Origin: Beta vulgaris subsp. vulgaris
Taxonomy: Eukaryota; Streptophyta; Magnoliopsida; Caryophyllales; Amaranthaceae
DNA: 64,000 nucleotides
Assembly: GCF_026745355.1 (NCBI RefSeq)
Contig: NC_079204.1
Location: 52,156,209 to 52,220,208, forward strand
Direction: 5' to 3'
Each line of letters begins with the position of its first letter. Position 1 is the first letter of the stretch. The notes beneath the pieces were generated by a model that made no database searches, had not been told where the DNA came from, and saw only the letters and a list, made by a program, of their open reading frames with translations. The translations under genes were made by a program, and so were the position numbers. This document shows, piece by piece, positions 22,114 through 33,051 of the stretch.

Positions 22114-22370
22114 TTAATATATTAAAAGGTGTTCTTAAACAAAGAACTATATCACGTAGCGCTCTGTCATAGAGTGTTTACTTCATGTAATCCATATAGA
22201 CCAAAAAAATTAGTAAGTGCATTAAATAAAATTTGATCACATGACTTCAAACTTAAATATTAAAGTCTTAACCATTAAACCAAACTAAGTTTAGTGCTAT
22301 AATTTTAAAGTAAAATATAAATAAATGAAAATTATAATTATCCGAGGCTTATGCCAGGCCTAAAAACTAG
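22114..22370 (+). mobile_element. Helitron-like unit 3 of 3
   Basis: Same plan as unit 2, with a worn 5' end (TTAATATATTAAAAGGTG). It has the shared CACGTAGCGCTCTGTC, the tRNA-like inverse stretch (CTTAACCATTAAACCAAAC), the 3' hairpin CCGAGGCTTATGCCAGG and the end CCTAAAAACTAG|T. Unit 3 abuts unit 2 without spacer. Confidence 0.65.
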
Positions 22371-22680
22371 TTAAAGATCTAAAAGATGTTTCTCAATTAT
22401 GTTTTTATTGGTACGCATAATTCAGTACTAATGACACATATGGTTAGAATGGAGTATGTAGAAAGTATAAAATTATCAAATGTATTAATTAATTACAAGT
22501 GAAGAGAGGAATACTATTTTTTGGAAGAAAATCAAAAGTGACCAACCTTCTTAAGCGTATCTTCACCATGATACCATGATGATCAATCATTTGAACTCGT
22601 CTCATTAATGTCCAGAGGGAGAAGCTTGTAACATGCAATAGATTTTGGTAGATAACCGTTGAGTTATGATAAACCTCTAA
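22371..22680. repeat. Direct repeat, copy A (Helitron-disrupted locus)
   Basis: Matches 23895-24215. The best-conserved block is about 22550-22660, from CTTAAGCGTATCTTCACC to GTAACATGCAATAG-ATTTTGG, nearly identical in both copies. The outer left part of the same repeat lies before the Helitron units, at about 21285-21340 (ATTAATATTATAAGTAATAA). Confidence 0.75.
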
Positions 22681-23056
22681 TAAATAGATGTGTTAACACA
22701 AATTTTCGTGTAACAAATATTGTTTGTGCAATATAATAAATATTATTTGTATATGTAAAAATATTATTTTTGTTGTTTTCCCCTTATTTGTTATAGGAAA
22801 CACAAATAATATTTGTTATATTAAAACTTGTGTTAGATAAATTTATTAGGAATATTACGATATCTAGAAGAGAATAATAGTAATGATTTTAGGGTTTTGG
22901 AGCTACAATGTGGGCATAAGTTTCATTTCTTTTGTATTGATAGATGGCTAAGGCAAAATAAAAATTGCCCTATTTGTCGACTCAAGTCAACTTTAAATGC
23001 ATGTTAGATTGTTAGTTAACAGAGCTTTTTAAGAAGTATAGGAGAGTATTGTCAAA
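22681..23056. other. Spacer, no gene seen
   Basis: AT-rich. Contains an ACACAAAT(A)ATTTG-type local inverted repeat near 22690-22850 (AACACAAATTTTCG and its distant inverse). No gene. Confidence 0.35.
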
Positions 23057-23278
23057 TATTCTCTCCGTTCTTTGTTAGTTTACCCATATATTTTTTTGGA
23101 ATGTCACTTATTAATTTATCTCTTTTTTTGTTTTTATTTTTGAAATGGGACCATTAATTTTTCATCACACATACATTTAACTTTAATATAAAATAATAGT
23201 TTATCTTTCTTTCTATGACCCACAACATTATTTCTCCTAAAAAAGAAAGGGGTAAACTAATAAAGACAGGAGGGAATA
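23057..23278. mobile_element. Stowaway-like MITE
   Basis: The left end TATTCTCTCCGTTCTTTGTT and the right end AATAAAGACAGGAGGGAATA are inverted repeats, extended inward by TAGTTTACCC / GGGTAAACTA. About 222 bp, no ORF. Confidence 0.75.
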
Positions 23279-23857
23279 ATTATTATCTATTTTTTTGTGC
23301 TTATGTTATTCTTTTTTTGCCCCTTTAATCCTTTTTGATAAGAATATGTGGTTAGTTTATGTATCTTTTATGATTGAGGTTTGATGTCAAGAAAGAATTA
23401 GTAGCTTGAAGGAATTAGCGTGTTTGGAATTATAATTGATCAAATGTATGATGCTCTTGCTTCTTCCTCTTATATCCTTTAGTATTTTTGTTCAAGGTCG
23501 AGCTTTTGTTAAAAGTTTATAATAAATTTACATTACATAATTATCAATAATTTTGATTAGTTTATCTTAAATCAAATTCTCCAAACTAAACTATTTATGT
23601 CTTTAATTAGTACTACACATCATCTACAAATAAATTTACAAAAGTTCATTGTATTATTATTATCTTTATCTCGATTGCCATCAATGGGAGCTCTTGATTT
23701 CAGTTCTACATATTTTCAAAACATTATTTAGTGCTTAAAGTCTTACATAGAATCAATAAAAAGAGAGGAAGTAATATTTGATAATTAATATTCTTAGGAT
23801 CAAGTCCTCTCTTATTAAGAAATAGAAAAAAAAAAAAAAAGAACCAAGCAAGTAATT
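23279..23857. other. Spacer, no gene seen
   Basis: AT-rich, with an A run at 23826-23840. No coding or element ends were recognised. Confidence 0.35.
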
Positions 23858-24215
23858 CCTTACTAACTAGTAATTAATATTATAAATAGTTGGTGTTTTG
23901 AAAATATATTAAAGATCTAAAAGATTGCATTTAATTATGTATTTTCATAAGTATAATCCGATACAAATAACAAACATATGGTTAAAAATTTAAAAAGGAG
24001 TACGTAGCTAGTTCAAAATTACATCAAAGGTAGTTAATTACAAGTAAAGAGAGGAATATAATTTTATTTTATTTTTGTTAAAAAAGTTGACCAACTTCTT
24101 AAGCGTATCTTCACCATGATACCATGATGATCAATCATTTGAACTCATCTCATTATTGTCCAGGGAGAAGCTTGTAACATGCAATGGATTTTGGTAGGTA
24201 ACCGCTAGTTTTGGT
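23858..24215. repeat. Direct repeat, copy B (lacks the Helitrons)
   Basis: Reads TTGGTGTTTTGAAAATATAT directly into TAAAGATCTAAAAGATTG. In copy A those two parts are parted by the three Helitron-like units. The conserved core is about 24090-24200. It therefore shows the approximate empty site. Confidence 0.75.
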
Positions 24216-24766
24216 GAAAGAAAATAAATAAATAGATACTCCACTAAAAACTTCAGAAATACGAAGTATATATGTTAATATGTAGTTCAAACCTCAGGCA
24301 ACAATCCATGTTTGGAGGTTTGAAACGTATCCATTCGCGGATTCGCCCCAATTTTGTGGTGAAAATCATTGTAAAGGAATAAATCAATGCGCAAATTCAC
24401 TTCGAATCTCGAGATGATACAAGAAAATCATAGTGCTACTTGCATAATATAGTAAGGTACTAATGTCTGAAGTACTCAGAACCATGCACTTGGTCTTTTC
24501 TTTTTTTCTTCAATTAATATTATGGGTTACCTGATGTTTACATGATTTAAATCATGTATACTATATGAGCTTACCTGAGGTCTGAGGATAGTTTGACTTT
24601 TAATAAATTTGAATAATTTGATTATTAAAACCAATTCTTTGTACTACATTATTTTTCTTCTCAACCGTTCCCCATTATTCAGAAAAAACTTCAAGTGAAC
24701 CTAATAATTGTATTGTTGTTCACTTTACGATCTTTATTGTTAGAGTGTGTGTTGTACGTTTATATA
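24216..24766. other. Spacer, no gene seen
   Basis: AT-rich flank to the left of the second copia copy. Nothing coding was recognised. Confidence 0.35.
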
Positions 24767-24891
24767 TGTACATGTGTGAAAAATAATTGTGTTAATCTAA
24801 TTAGTTTAATCATGACATTATATATATAGAGAGGGTTACAATACAGACCTAATGCGAATAGAATTCCTTTTTATACAATATTACATTAATA
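24767..24891 (-). repeat. 3' LTR of the second copia copy
   Basis: About 125 bp from TGTACATGTGTGAAAAATAA to ACATTAATA, followed by CATCCCCTCAATC, the inverse of the purine tract. It resembles the LTR of the first copy (AATAATTGTGTTAA and CAGACCTA shared). The exact inner end is uncertain by a few bases. Confidence 0.7.
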
Positions 24892-24913
24892 CATCCCCTC
24901 AATCTTTACGGGG

Positions 24914-25356
24914 GGTGACTTGATCAGGGGCTGGCTGGGCATGAAAAATCAACACAGTACATTCTCTAGGCAGCTACTTTTTATTGTGAAGAGTAAGAGA
25001 TCTGGGTTGAAGAAAAGATTCATGACTGCTGTTTTCAGTGGGCTGGTGTATCAGATTTGGTGGCCGGGTAAGGAATGAAACAATTTGGAATCATGTAGTG
25101 TGGAAACCTGAAATCATATTCAAGAAGCTGAAGCAGATGATGCAGCAAAGAATCAGATTAGTTCTGCCTCAGAAAAATCAGTGCTAGGGATCAAATATGG
25201 ATAGATCATATGTTGACTAATGTATAGAATACATTTTGTTTCATTCTCTACCAGTTAGTGAGGGGGCCAACCTAGTTGGGCTGTTCATTTCTGGAAGAGT
25301 TTTTAGGATGTACTTGTCTTTTTGGTGATTAATATAATTTTACTTAGCAAAAAAAT
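24914..25356 (+). mobile_element. LINE 3' fragment inserted in the copia 3' region
   Basis: Flanked by the 12-bp duplication ATCTTTACGGGG (24902-24913 and 25357-25368) and ending in an A run at 25349-25355. It reads a remnant of a LINE C-terminus (VFSGLVYQIWWPG near 25040-25075) and then a 3' UTR. It split the copia purine-tract region, so it came later. Confidence 0.82.
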
Positions 25357-25368
25357 ATCTTTACGGGG

Positions 25369-26457
25369 TGAAACAATGGATAGATTGGAATGATGTTTAT
25401 AGTAAACAAATCAATAGATAGGCCTTTAGTAAAAATATCAACAACTTGCAACTGAGTAGAAACATGACGAATCATAAGACCTCCCTTGGCCACCATTTCA
25501 CGAATGAAATGATAATCAACATCAATATGTTTGCTTCGATCATGATGAATTGGATTAGTAGTGAGATAAGTAGCAGAAACATTATCACAATACAAAATCA
25601 CAAGTCGTCGAAGAAAATGACCAAGATCAGCAAGAAGTTGCTTGAGCCAAATAATTTTAGCAGCAGTTTAATTATGCAACGACGCGATATTCAGCTTTAG
25701 TGCAGGATTTAGAAACAATATGTTGTTTTTTCGAGAACCCAGAAATCAAGTTCTTCCCAAGGAAAACAACATGACCAGTAGTAGAACGACGAGTATTAGG
25801 ACAATCCGCCCAATCTGCATCAGAGTAGGCAATAACAACAGTGGGAGAGCTACTGCTATCTAAGAAAAGACCAAACTCCAAAGAGCCCTGTAGACATCTG
25901 AAAATTATTTTCACGGCATGAAGATGAGTAGTACGAGGAGCAAGCATAAACGGAGACACCATATTAACAGCATAAGCAATATCGGGACGAGTCATAGTTA
26001 AATATTGCAAAGCACCAACCATACTACGATAATCTGTGGGATCAACAAGAAGTTCTCCGTCAAGAAGAGACAATGTAACTCTAGATACAACAGGCGCGCG
26101 AATTGGTTTAACAATACGGAGATGAAATTTGCCAAATAAATGAGAATTATACTTGTTTTCAGACAAAAATAAACCAGATGGAGTACGCATAACCTAAACA
26201 CCTAGAAAATAATGAAGATCCCCTAAATCCTTCATAGCAAACTGTGAAAGGACAGAGATGAATTTGTGGACAAGAGTAGAGCTAGTACCAGTAAGAACAA
26301 TGTCATCAACATATCAGTGAAGTATAGTTAAATGACCACGTATGAATTTTGAGAGTGAACATGGAAGTATCACAACTTCTACACTTGAAACCAATAGATA
26401 ATAAGAAGTTGATGAACCGAGAGAATACCAAGCTCGAGGAGCTTGTTTCAAACCATA
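25369..26457 (-). pseudogene. copia RNase H and RT end (second copy), degraded
   Basis: Minus-strand reading: RTPSGLFLSENKYNSHLF, DYRSMVGALQYLTMTRPDIAYAVN, then RNase H motifs AYSDADWADCPNTRRSTTG and SKSCTKAEYR. Next comes [23 protein letters not shown] at 25600-25530. Stops at 25660-25672 and a shift near 26200 break it. It aligns well with 9790-10850 of the first copy. Confidence 0.85.
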
Positions 26458-27913
26458 CACTAGTAGAATAAATGCTTATTGTTGCGATTTTGGGCGCGCA
26501 ACAATTAAAGGGGAAGCAATAGGTAATAATTATATTGCTGCGGTTTTAAACCGCAGCAATAGGCCAAGATATTGCTGCGATTTCTAGCCAAAGCTGCAGC
26601 AATATGTTATATTTTTTATTTAAAAAGTACAACGTATTGCTGCGATTTTAGCTAGGAACCACATCAATATCTTGGCCTATTGCTGCGTTTGTTGCTCAAA
26701 ACCGCAGCAATAGATCATGGTACAGGTAAAAAAAAAATCTTCTTTTTGCATTTTTCAATTAAATTTGAAAGAATGAAACCAACAACTGACCCATCCACTA
26801 TCCACCAAATTGAACTTAATATGAAATAACAATGAATCTCATTAATATATAAACATAAAAATAGTTACATAAATATTACAAAAAAACAAAAAGTAAAATG
26901 AAAAAGCAAAAATAAAAAACAACAGTTACAAATAAATGACTAATCACACAAAATATAATAAATCCTAAAAATATATTATAAAAAATAAGAAACTGAAATT
27001 AAAAAAAATCCTAAAACAAAAAATCTAGATCTAAAAAATGAAAAAGAAAACGAAAAAAAAAGAAAAGAAAAAACAAAAAACAATAATCAAGCAGTTAATG
27101 TCACGGTGGTTTGGCCATGGTCGACTAAATCCATTTGCGAACGGGTGTTGGTGGAGAGTTGCGATTGATTTGGTGCAACCACGATCTCTTAGTGAGGACG
27201 GATGAAAAAGTCAACCGGTGAGAGAGAGAGAGAGGGGTCGACGGGTCAGAGAGAGAGAGGGTCGACGGGTGTTGATGGAGAGGTGCAGCCATGATGTCTC
27301 GGTGAGGACGAGAGAAAGGGTCGATGGGTCAGAGAGAGAGGGGGTCGACGGGTGTTGGTGGAGCCATGGTCGACCGGTGAGAGAGAGAGAGGGGTCGACG
27401 GGTTAGACAGAGAGGGGGTCGACCGGGTGTTGGTGGAGCCAAGGTCGACCGATGAGAGAGAAGGGTCGACGGGGGGGGGGGGGTCGACGGGAGAGAGGGT
27501 CTACGAGAGAGAGGGGGAGTTTCAAAGAGGAGAGAGAGTCTGAAGGAGGAGAGAGGAGAGAGAGAGTCTGAAAGAGGAGGGAGAGGAGATGAGTGAAACC
27601 CTAGTTGGGCCTTTTAATATTAATTTCAAAACCCTATTGTTGCGGTTTTTTTAGGAATTGCAGCAATAGCTTCAAATAATATTTTTTTATATTATTTTAA
27701 TATATTGTTGCGGTTCTTGTCGAAAACCGCAGCAATATGTTTAGTCAAATAGTCAAAAAAATTCTGTTAAAACCATATTGCTGCGGTTTTTGGCCGAAAC
27801 CGCAGCAATATGGTTATTTCATATTTTTTCTTTTCTTTTTACGTGATATATTGCTGCGTATGGAGAAAACCGCAGCAATATCACCACATCAATAAACAAT
27901 TATTCTACTAGTG
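26458..27913. mobile_element. Non-autonomous CACTA (En/Spm-like) element
   Basis: 1,456 bp. The ends CACTAGTAGAATAA and TTATTCTACTAGTG are inverted, and the 3-bp duplication ATA is present on both sides (26455-26457 and 27914-27916). About eight subterminal palindromes of the form TTGCTGCGGTTTT...AACCGCAGCAAT lie near both ends (for example 26548-26575 and 27776-27812). No transposase is seen. The middle is A-rich, then GA/GTCGACGG-rich. It sits in the RT gene of the second copia copy, which rejoins cleanly when it is removed. Confidence 0.93.
27214..27600. repeat. GA-rich / GGTCGACGGGT minisatellite in the CACTA element
   Basis: Alternating (GA)n runs and GGGTCGACGGGTGTTGGTGG units of variable spacing, about five copies, with a G run at 27471-27482. 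The open plus-strand frames at 27218-27543 are a product of this low-complexity sequence and not genes. Confidence 0.8.
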
Positions 27914-27916
27914 ATA

Positions 27917-29892
27917 AACGAATTTACGCAGACGACAAATATGTGTGAGTTTAGATGGGGGAACAAAACATGGAGGTTTACGCATATAGACCTCTTCATG
28001 AAGAAAACCATAAATAAAAGCATTTTTCTGATTGACAAATAGTCAATTTAAGAGAGACAACAATATTAAGGACTAAGCGAACCGTACTAGGCTTAACAAC
28101 AGGACTAATGGTTTCAAAGTAATCAATACCTGCGTGCTAGTGATTTTCAAAAAACAAGTCTGGCTTTGAACGACTCCAGAGAACCATCTCATTGTATTTA
28201 ATCCGATAAACCCACTTACAACCAAGTAAATTCTTATCATAGTTGTGAGGTACCAACTCCCATGTACTATTATTAATCAAAGCCATATATTCATCAAGCA
28301 TAGCTTGATGCCAACGTGAATCTTTATATGATTGTTTAAAGTTAGTTGGTTTAGACTCAATAACATCAGTTTTTAAGTTCATTGAAACTTTGGGCCTCGA
28401 CACACCAACTTTTAAACGTGTGACCATAAGATGATTATTGGAGACAACTGGATTAGAACATGTCACTTGAGAATAACAGGAGCAGTGGGGGGAACCGGGC
28501 TCAAAAGTTGGCAAGGGGATGAGGGGGCCGCAGACTCGATGAAGGAGGACCGAGTAAGAGGCCCAACAGTGGGCTCGTGCGGCCCGATGTGTAGGGAAGA
28601 GACTCCAAGGGTCGCTAGTGGGCCAGCACTTGCAGCAGCAAGCTCAGACGAGGTGGAGGCTGTCCAGCGGGCTGGGCAATGGAGGACAAGGAAGATCGAG
28701 TAGACCCAGCAGGAGGAGCAGGCTTGCGTTGGCAAGTTAGGTTTGGGCCAGCGAGAGAGCTGGAGTGTCAAGGGAAGCGAGAGAGTGCACAAATGGAGAG
28801 TGGCCAAGGACGTGAGGAGAAGGACGACAGAACTTTAACGGGACAACAGTCACATTAGAAGGCACATTTGACACATTTGCAACATTTTTGGGACTCTTAA
28901 CAACAAGCAAAACCGAGGGAGATGTAAAGGGCATGGAAGAGTTGGAACCAACAAGAGAGCGATAAGGGAATATATGTTCATGAAACAAGACATGACGACT
29001 GATATAAACTTTGTTGGTAATAGGATCGAGATAACTATAACCTTTATAATTCACAACATATCCAATGAAAACACATTGTTTTGACTTGGGTTAAAGTTTG
29101 TTGATTTTTGAATCCATGAGCAAAGGAAAACAAGCAGAACCAAAAAGTTTTCAGAAAATGATAAGGAGGACGATAAAAAAGCTTTTCAAATGGAGAGACA
29201 CCCCCTAGAACCGAGTTAGGTAACCTATTAATGGTATAAGTGGTAGTGTACAAAGCATCAACTTAAAATTCAGCAGGAAAATCAAGTGAATAAGCATAAT
29301 GCGAGTCATTTCAACAATATGACGATGTTTGCGTTCTGCAACACCATTCTGAGATTGAGTATGGGGACAGGACTATTGAAAAACAATACCATTGTCACTA
29401 AAATGCTGAAGAAGAGGGGAATTATCAAATTCCCGACCTCCATCACTTTGGAAAATTTTAATTCTGGAAATTGAATAAATTTTCAGCCATCTTTTGAAAC
29501 ACAAGAGAGTGAGCATCCGATTTGCGACGTAAAGGATAAATCCATAAATATCGCGAGAAATCATCAACAATAACAACATAATATTTACAGAATTGATTCA
29601 ACCAAATTGGAGCTTGCCAAAGATCACTATGAATTTTATATAATGGAAATGGAGAAACATTTTCAACTGGTTCAAAAGATTATCGATGAATTTTTCCTAA
29701 CTTGCACCCAACAAAATCGTCATGAAACTTAGAATTACATGAGATAAACTTATTTGAACATAAAGATCCTAAAACACTAGATGAAGTATGACCAAGCCGA
29801 GCAAGCCAAACATCTCCAGACTCTCGGGTAGCCAGCAAAGTAGCAACAAATGACTCATTGAGTGACAAGGGTGGGTTGAATTGGATAGACAC
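27917..29892 (-). pseudogene. copia RT front and integrase (second copy), degraded
   Basis: Minus-strand fragments in order: integrase HHCC (WLARLGHTSSSVLGSLC...GCKLGKIH, 29810-29690), core IKIFQSDGGREFDNSPLLQ (29470-29410), TYTINRLPNSVLGGVSPFEKLF (29250-29180). Next are YLDPITNKVYISRHVLFHEH (29040-28980), WELVPHNYDKNLLGCKWVYRIK (28270-28200) and a broken RT front end to 27917. At least five frame breaks. It pairs with 10850-13200 of the first copy. Confidence 0.82.
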
Positions 29893-30499
29893 ATCGTTGT
29901 CTTGTCCTTAACAGAAACAAATTTTCTTGAAACACCTTGTTTTAATTGATAATAAATTATGTTTAAGATTAGGGACATGAAAACAAAAGACAAAGTAAGA
30001 GGACGACTTCAAGTTTTTAATGTCAGTTTGCCAACACTTTTAATTGGTAAAGAGGTATCATTTCCAACTACAACAGAACTTGACCCGGTGTGAGGGAGAA
30101 TAGCATAAAGCTTACCATCCTAAGGAGTCATGCGAGATGCAGCTCCCGAATTCGGGTACCAAATTGAGTCGTTTGCTTCACCACCAACAGATAGTGCAGC
30201 TAAGGCTTGAGTGACACTATCCGAGGAAGAAGGAACAAAGCTAGAATTGAATCTTTGAGGACGATAAGCAGCTTGATGACTTGGAAACCAACTAGGGCCA
30301 TAAGTATCGGAAGTAGGGGTAGAGTTTAAATTGCCACTTGGCGAAGTATTCCCTGCTAAGGACAGACCATTAGTAATAGAATCAATGCAAGGCATACTAG
30401 AAAATGACAAGTTAGAATATTTACCTACCTATACCATTCTAACTCCCCCGATTAGCATTTGGATTGTTGTTTCCAGAGCCACGAGTATTATTTTTGTTG

Positions 30500-30762
30500 T
30501 TCTTTCTATACGAAAAATCGCCATCTCGTAGCACCCTTCTCTCAGTATAACAGGACGATAAGTAGCGGACGCAGTTCGGAAAACAACTAACAAACCAAAG
30601 AATGGTTCGACTAGGCTGTGACAATTCCAATTATTTGTCCATTAAGCGCCAAAAACTCCTTTCGGGGCTTGGGCTAGCTTGGATCTTTTTCTCTGACTTT
30701 GATTGATAGTAAGAAGGAAATGCGCCTTCTCCGATTAGAAGGTTACGGGACTCCTTTGTTAC
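30500..30762. other. Unrelated DNA segment inside copia gag (possible organellar origin)
   Basis: The Asn-rich Gag reading stops at about 30500 and resumes only at the LINE target duplication near 30764. The 260 bp between have no match in the first copia copy, are less AT-rich than the surroundings and carry no repeats or TIRs. The style (CCTTTCGGGGCTTGGGC, TTCTCCGATTAGAAGG) reminds me of plant mitochondrial intergenic DNA, but this is an impression only. Confidence 0.35.
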
Positions 30763-30788
30763 TATTTCCACGATTGTTGTTATTACGA

Positions 30789-31388
30789 TCATTTTTTTTA
30801 TATATAATTTGGGTATTTTATTATTGCATGTAGGCAAAGAAGATTTTACCTGTCTAGACAGTGAATCTAGGAAAGCAAAACATTACAACTGCAGAGTACA
30901 ACTTACAACCCATGACTAAGATCATCAATACACAAGACAGAAGCAGGACAATAAATCAAGCCACAATTAGACTTGTACAACCCAGATTGCAGCAGGTGGA
31001 AGGTGGATTTACAACCAAGCAACAAATTCATCATTCCTTGTAATCCCTTGCTTGGCGAAGGAATCCGCTACACAGTTTGAGCTGTGACTCTTGTAAGTTA
31101 ATGAAACACCTCCATCACCTTATCTTTTGTTAGTAATGAAGTTCATAATGAAGTTTAGATTCCATGGGCCTCCGCAAGATGAATTGCACTATTTTACTAT
31201 GTTTGAAGAGTCATACTCAATGACTAAGCGAGACTCTTGAATTCGATCACAAGAATCTAAGATTTTCATAACTCTGTGTATTGCCAAAGTTTTAGCATGA
31301 TTAATCTCCATTAAGGGGATTGGACTTGAGAAAAGACAAATGAAAACTCCTTGAGAGTCTCTAAGAACATCACCTATGATTTCCCTTA
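30789..31388 (-). mobile_element. 5'-truncated LINE (RNase H end) in copia gag
   Basis: A 25-bp perfect duplication flanks it (30764-30788 and 31389-31413; starts ATTTCCACGATTG, ends TTATTACGA). The poly-A tail is seen as T's at 30791-30798. The minus strand reads an RNase H remnant: VFICLFSSPIPLMEINHAK, then GGPWNLNFIMNFI and NCVADSFAKQG. A stop is present. It is similar in sequence to the RNase H of the LINE at 17590-20153. Confidence 0.85.
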
Positions 31389-32233
31389 ATTTCCACGATT
31401 GTTGTTATTACGACCATCATTACCCCCTTTATTCTTATTATTCTTCCCTTTACTTCTACCACCTGAATTGTTTTTATTGGAAGAAGAACTAGAACCAGGG
31501 GACTGAACAACAACCAAGGCAACATGAGAGGATGGATCAGACCCATTCTTAGAGCTTTTGAGACGTTGTTCATGAAGAAGTAGCTTAGGACGCAAATCAT
31601 CAAAACTAAGCGGAAACGGATAATGAAGCTAAGTGGTAACAATATGATCATACTCAGAATCACGATCCAAACCAAACAGATTGAGCTAAACTAAATCTTG
31701 ATTAGACACAAGACACTAGATCGCAGCAACAGAATCAACAATAACTTTTATCTCATTTAAGTAACCATTCATAATTCAGTCTTTTTAATATGAGATAATC
31801 TACCCTTCAATTCCATGGAACGGGCCATACTCGCATGCATAAAACGGGATTGTAAAAGATTCCAAATATCCACAGACGTGTGCAAATCATGAACATCAAC
31901 AAAAATATCGCGAGATAGAGTGGCAAAAATCCAAGATTTAACTTGTTGATCAATACGAAGATATCCATAGAAGTACACATCAGGAATCGAATAACCATGT
32001 TCATCAAGTATAGTAGAAGGAGGAATATATGTAGTACCATCAATTATACCAAGCAATTGATGCGAAATAAGCAAACAAGTAATTTGCATTTTCCATAAAA
32101 GATAATCTTCGTGAGAAGAAACAGTAATGGTTACCAGATTAGTGAGATTAGGCACAGACAACTATGGGAGGCTAAAAACTGGCGACAAAGCACTAGTTGC
32201 AGTCGAAGGAGAAGCACCTGTATAAGAGAACTG

Positions 32234-32285
32234 CAAATAGACCTAATACGAATAGAATCCCTTTCTATACAATATTACACTAATA
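32234..32285 (-). repeat. 5' LTR stub of the second copia copy
   Basis: ACCTAATACGAATAGAATCC through ACACTAATA matches the purine-tract-proximal part of the LTR at 24840-24891. The rest of this LTR and the leader are deleted. Confidence 0.75.
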
Positions 32286-32305
32286 ATATATATAATATAT
32301 ATATA

Positions 32306-32340
<35 letters not shown>
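32276..32340. repeat. (TA)n microsatellite
   Basis: Almost pure TA dinucleotide run abutting the LTR stub. Confidence 0.9.
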
Positions 32341-32344
<4 letters not shown>

Positions 32345-33051
32345 ATTTTGACAAATGTATATTATATATTAATATAAGAGAGAGAACAAACGACAAATCT
32401 ATATTATATATTAAAATAGAAGTCACAAGGATGTGTGTTCCTTTTTGAAGTTCTCTCAACGTATTAAAACTGATTAAACTGTTGCATTTGAATTCTGATC
32501 AATAGATGATTTCTTGGGCAAAATTTAACTAGTACCATTAAAATTAAATTTGAACCATATTAATCATATGAATACATTAAAAGTTATAGTTTAATATATT
32601 ATAATTCCCAGAAATTTTGTATATACAAGAACTGGAAAAATGAGCATATATATCTTGGATAATACCAAAAAGTAAAATACGAAAGACCAAAGCTTCCTTG
32701 CTTGGCCAATTTCGAATCTAAATATTAAATATTTTTATTTTTTGGGATATTATGGCTACTAAAAGTCTAAAACCTACTTTCTAATTTGAAATTTCTCTCA
32801 TATAAGCACATCATTGACCCACAAACCTTAATTAAAGTTTATTTCGAAATCCTAACAATATCAATTTTGATCTTAAAATAAAACCTTTAAGTTTACGGAG
32901 AATGCTTAGTAAAGTCATTGGGTAGACCCCTAAAAAAATCATTGGATAGACCCTTAATAAAATTCATTGGGTAGATAATCCACTAAACACAACAGTTAAA
33001 AAATAATTTTCGATAATGATTTATAAATTGCGATCAACTAATAGTATACAT
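32341..33051. other. Spacer, no gene seen
   Basis: AT-rich. A short phrase (CATTGG[G/A]TAGA and neighbours) is repeated three times near 32917-32975. Nothing coding. Confidence 0.35.

Larger units (their letters stand above)
29895..32161 (-). pseudogene. copia Gag and protease (second copy), degraded and interrupted
   Basis: The Gag start is at 32161-31769 (NLTNLVTITVSSHEDYLLWK ... FVDVHDLHTSVDIWN), then broken pieces to about 31400 with the Asn/Gly/Arg-rich run. After the insertions come CGLCW-like remains now reading YGPSWFPSHQAAY, so the knuckle Cys and His residues are lost. The protease motif follows as WYPNSGAASRM, where the catalytic Asp is Asn. Several in-frame stops. Confidence 0.82.
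24767..32285 (-). mobile_element. Second Ty1/copia copy, heavily broken and nested into
   Basis: Same family and strand as the element at 9624-15410, clear from protein and DNA similarity over gag, integrase, RT and RNase H. The left (3') LTR is about 24767-24891; only a stub of the right LTR remains near 32234-32285. The gag start, leader and primer-binding site are deleted. It is interrupted by a LINE (24914-25356), a CACTA element (26458-27913), an unrelated segment (about 30500-30762) and a LINE (30789-31388). Many stops and frameshifts make it a fossil. Confidence 0.88.

Noticed and set aside
27218..27543. Arg/Glu/Gly-rich plus-strand ORFs
   Set aside because: Translation of the GA and GTCGACGGGT minisatellite inside the CACTA element.
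26500..27900. Regularly spaced palindromes resembling a CRISPR array
   Set aside because: They sit at both ends of a CACTA element, vary in sequence and spacing, and there are no unique equal-length spacers. This is plant nuclear DNA.
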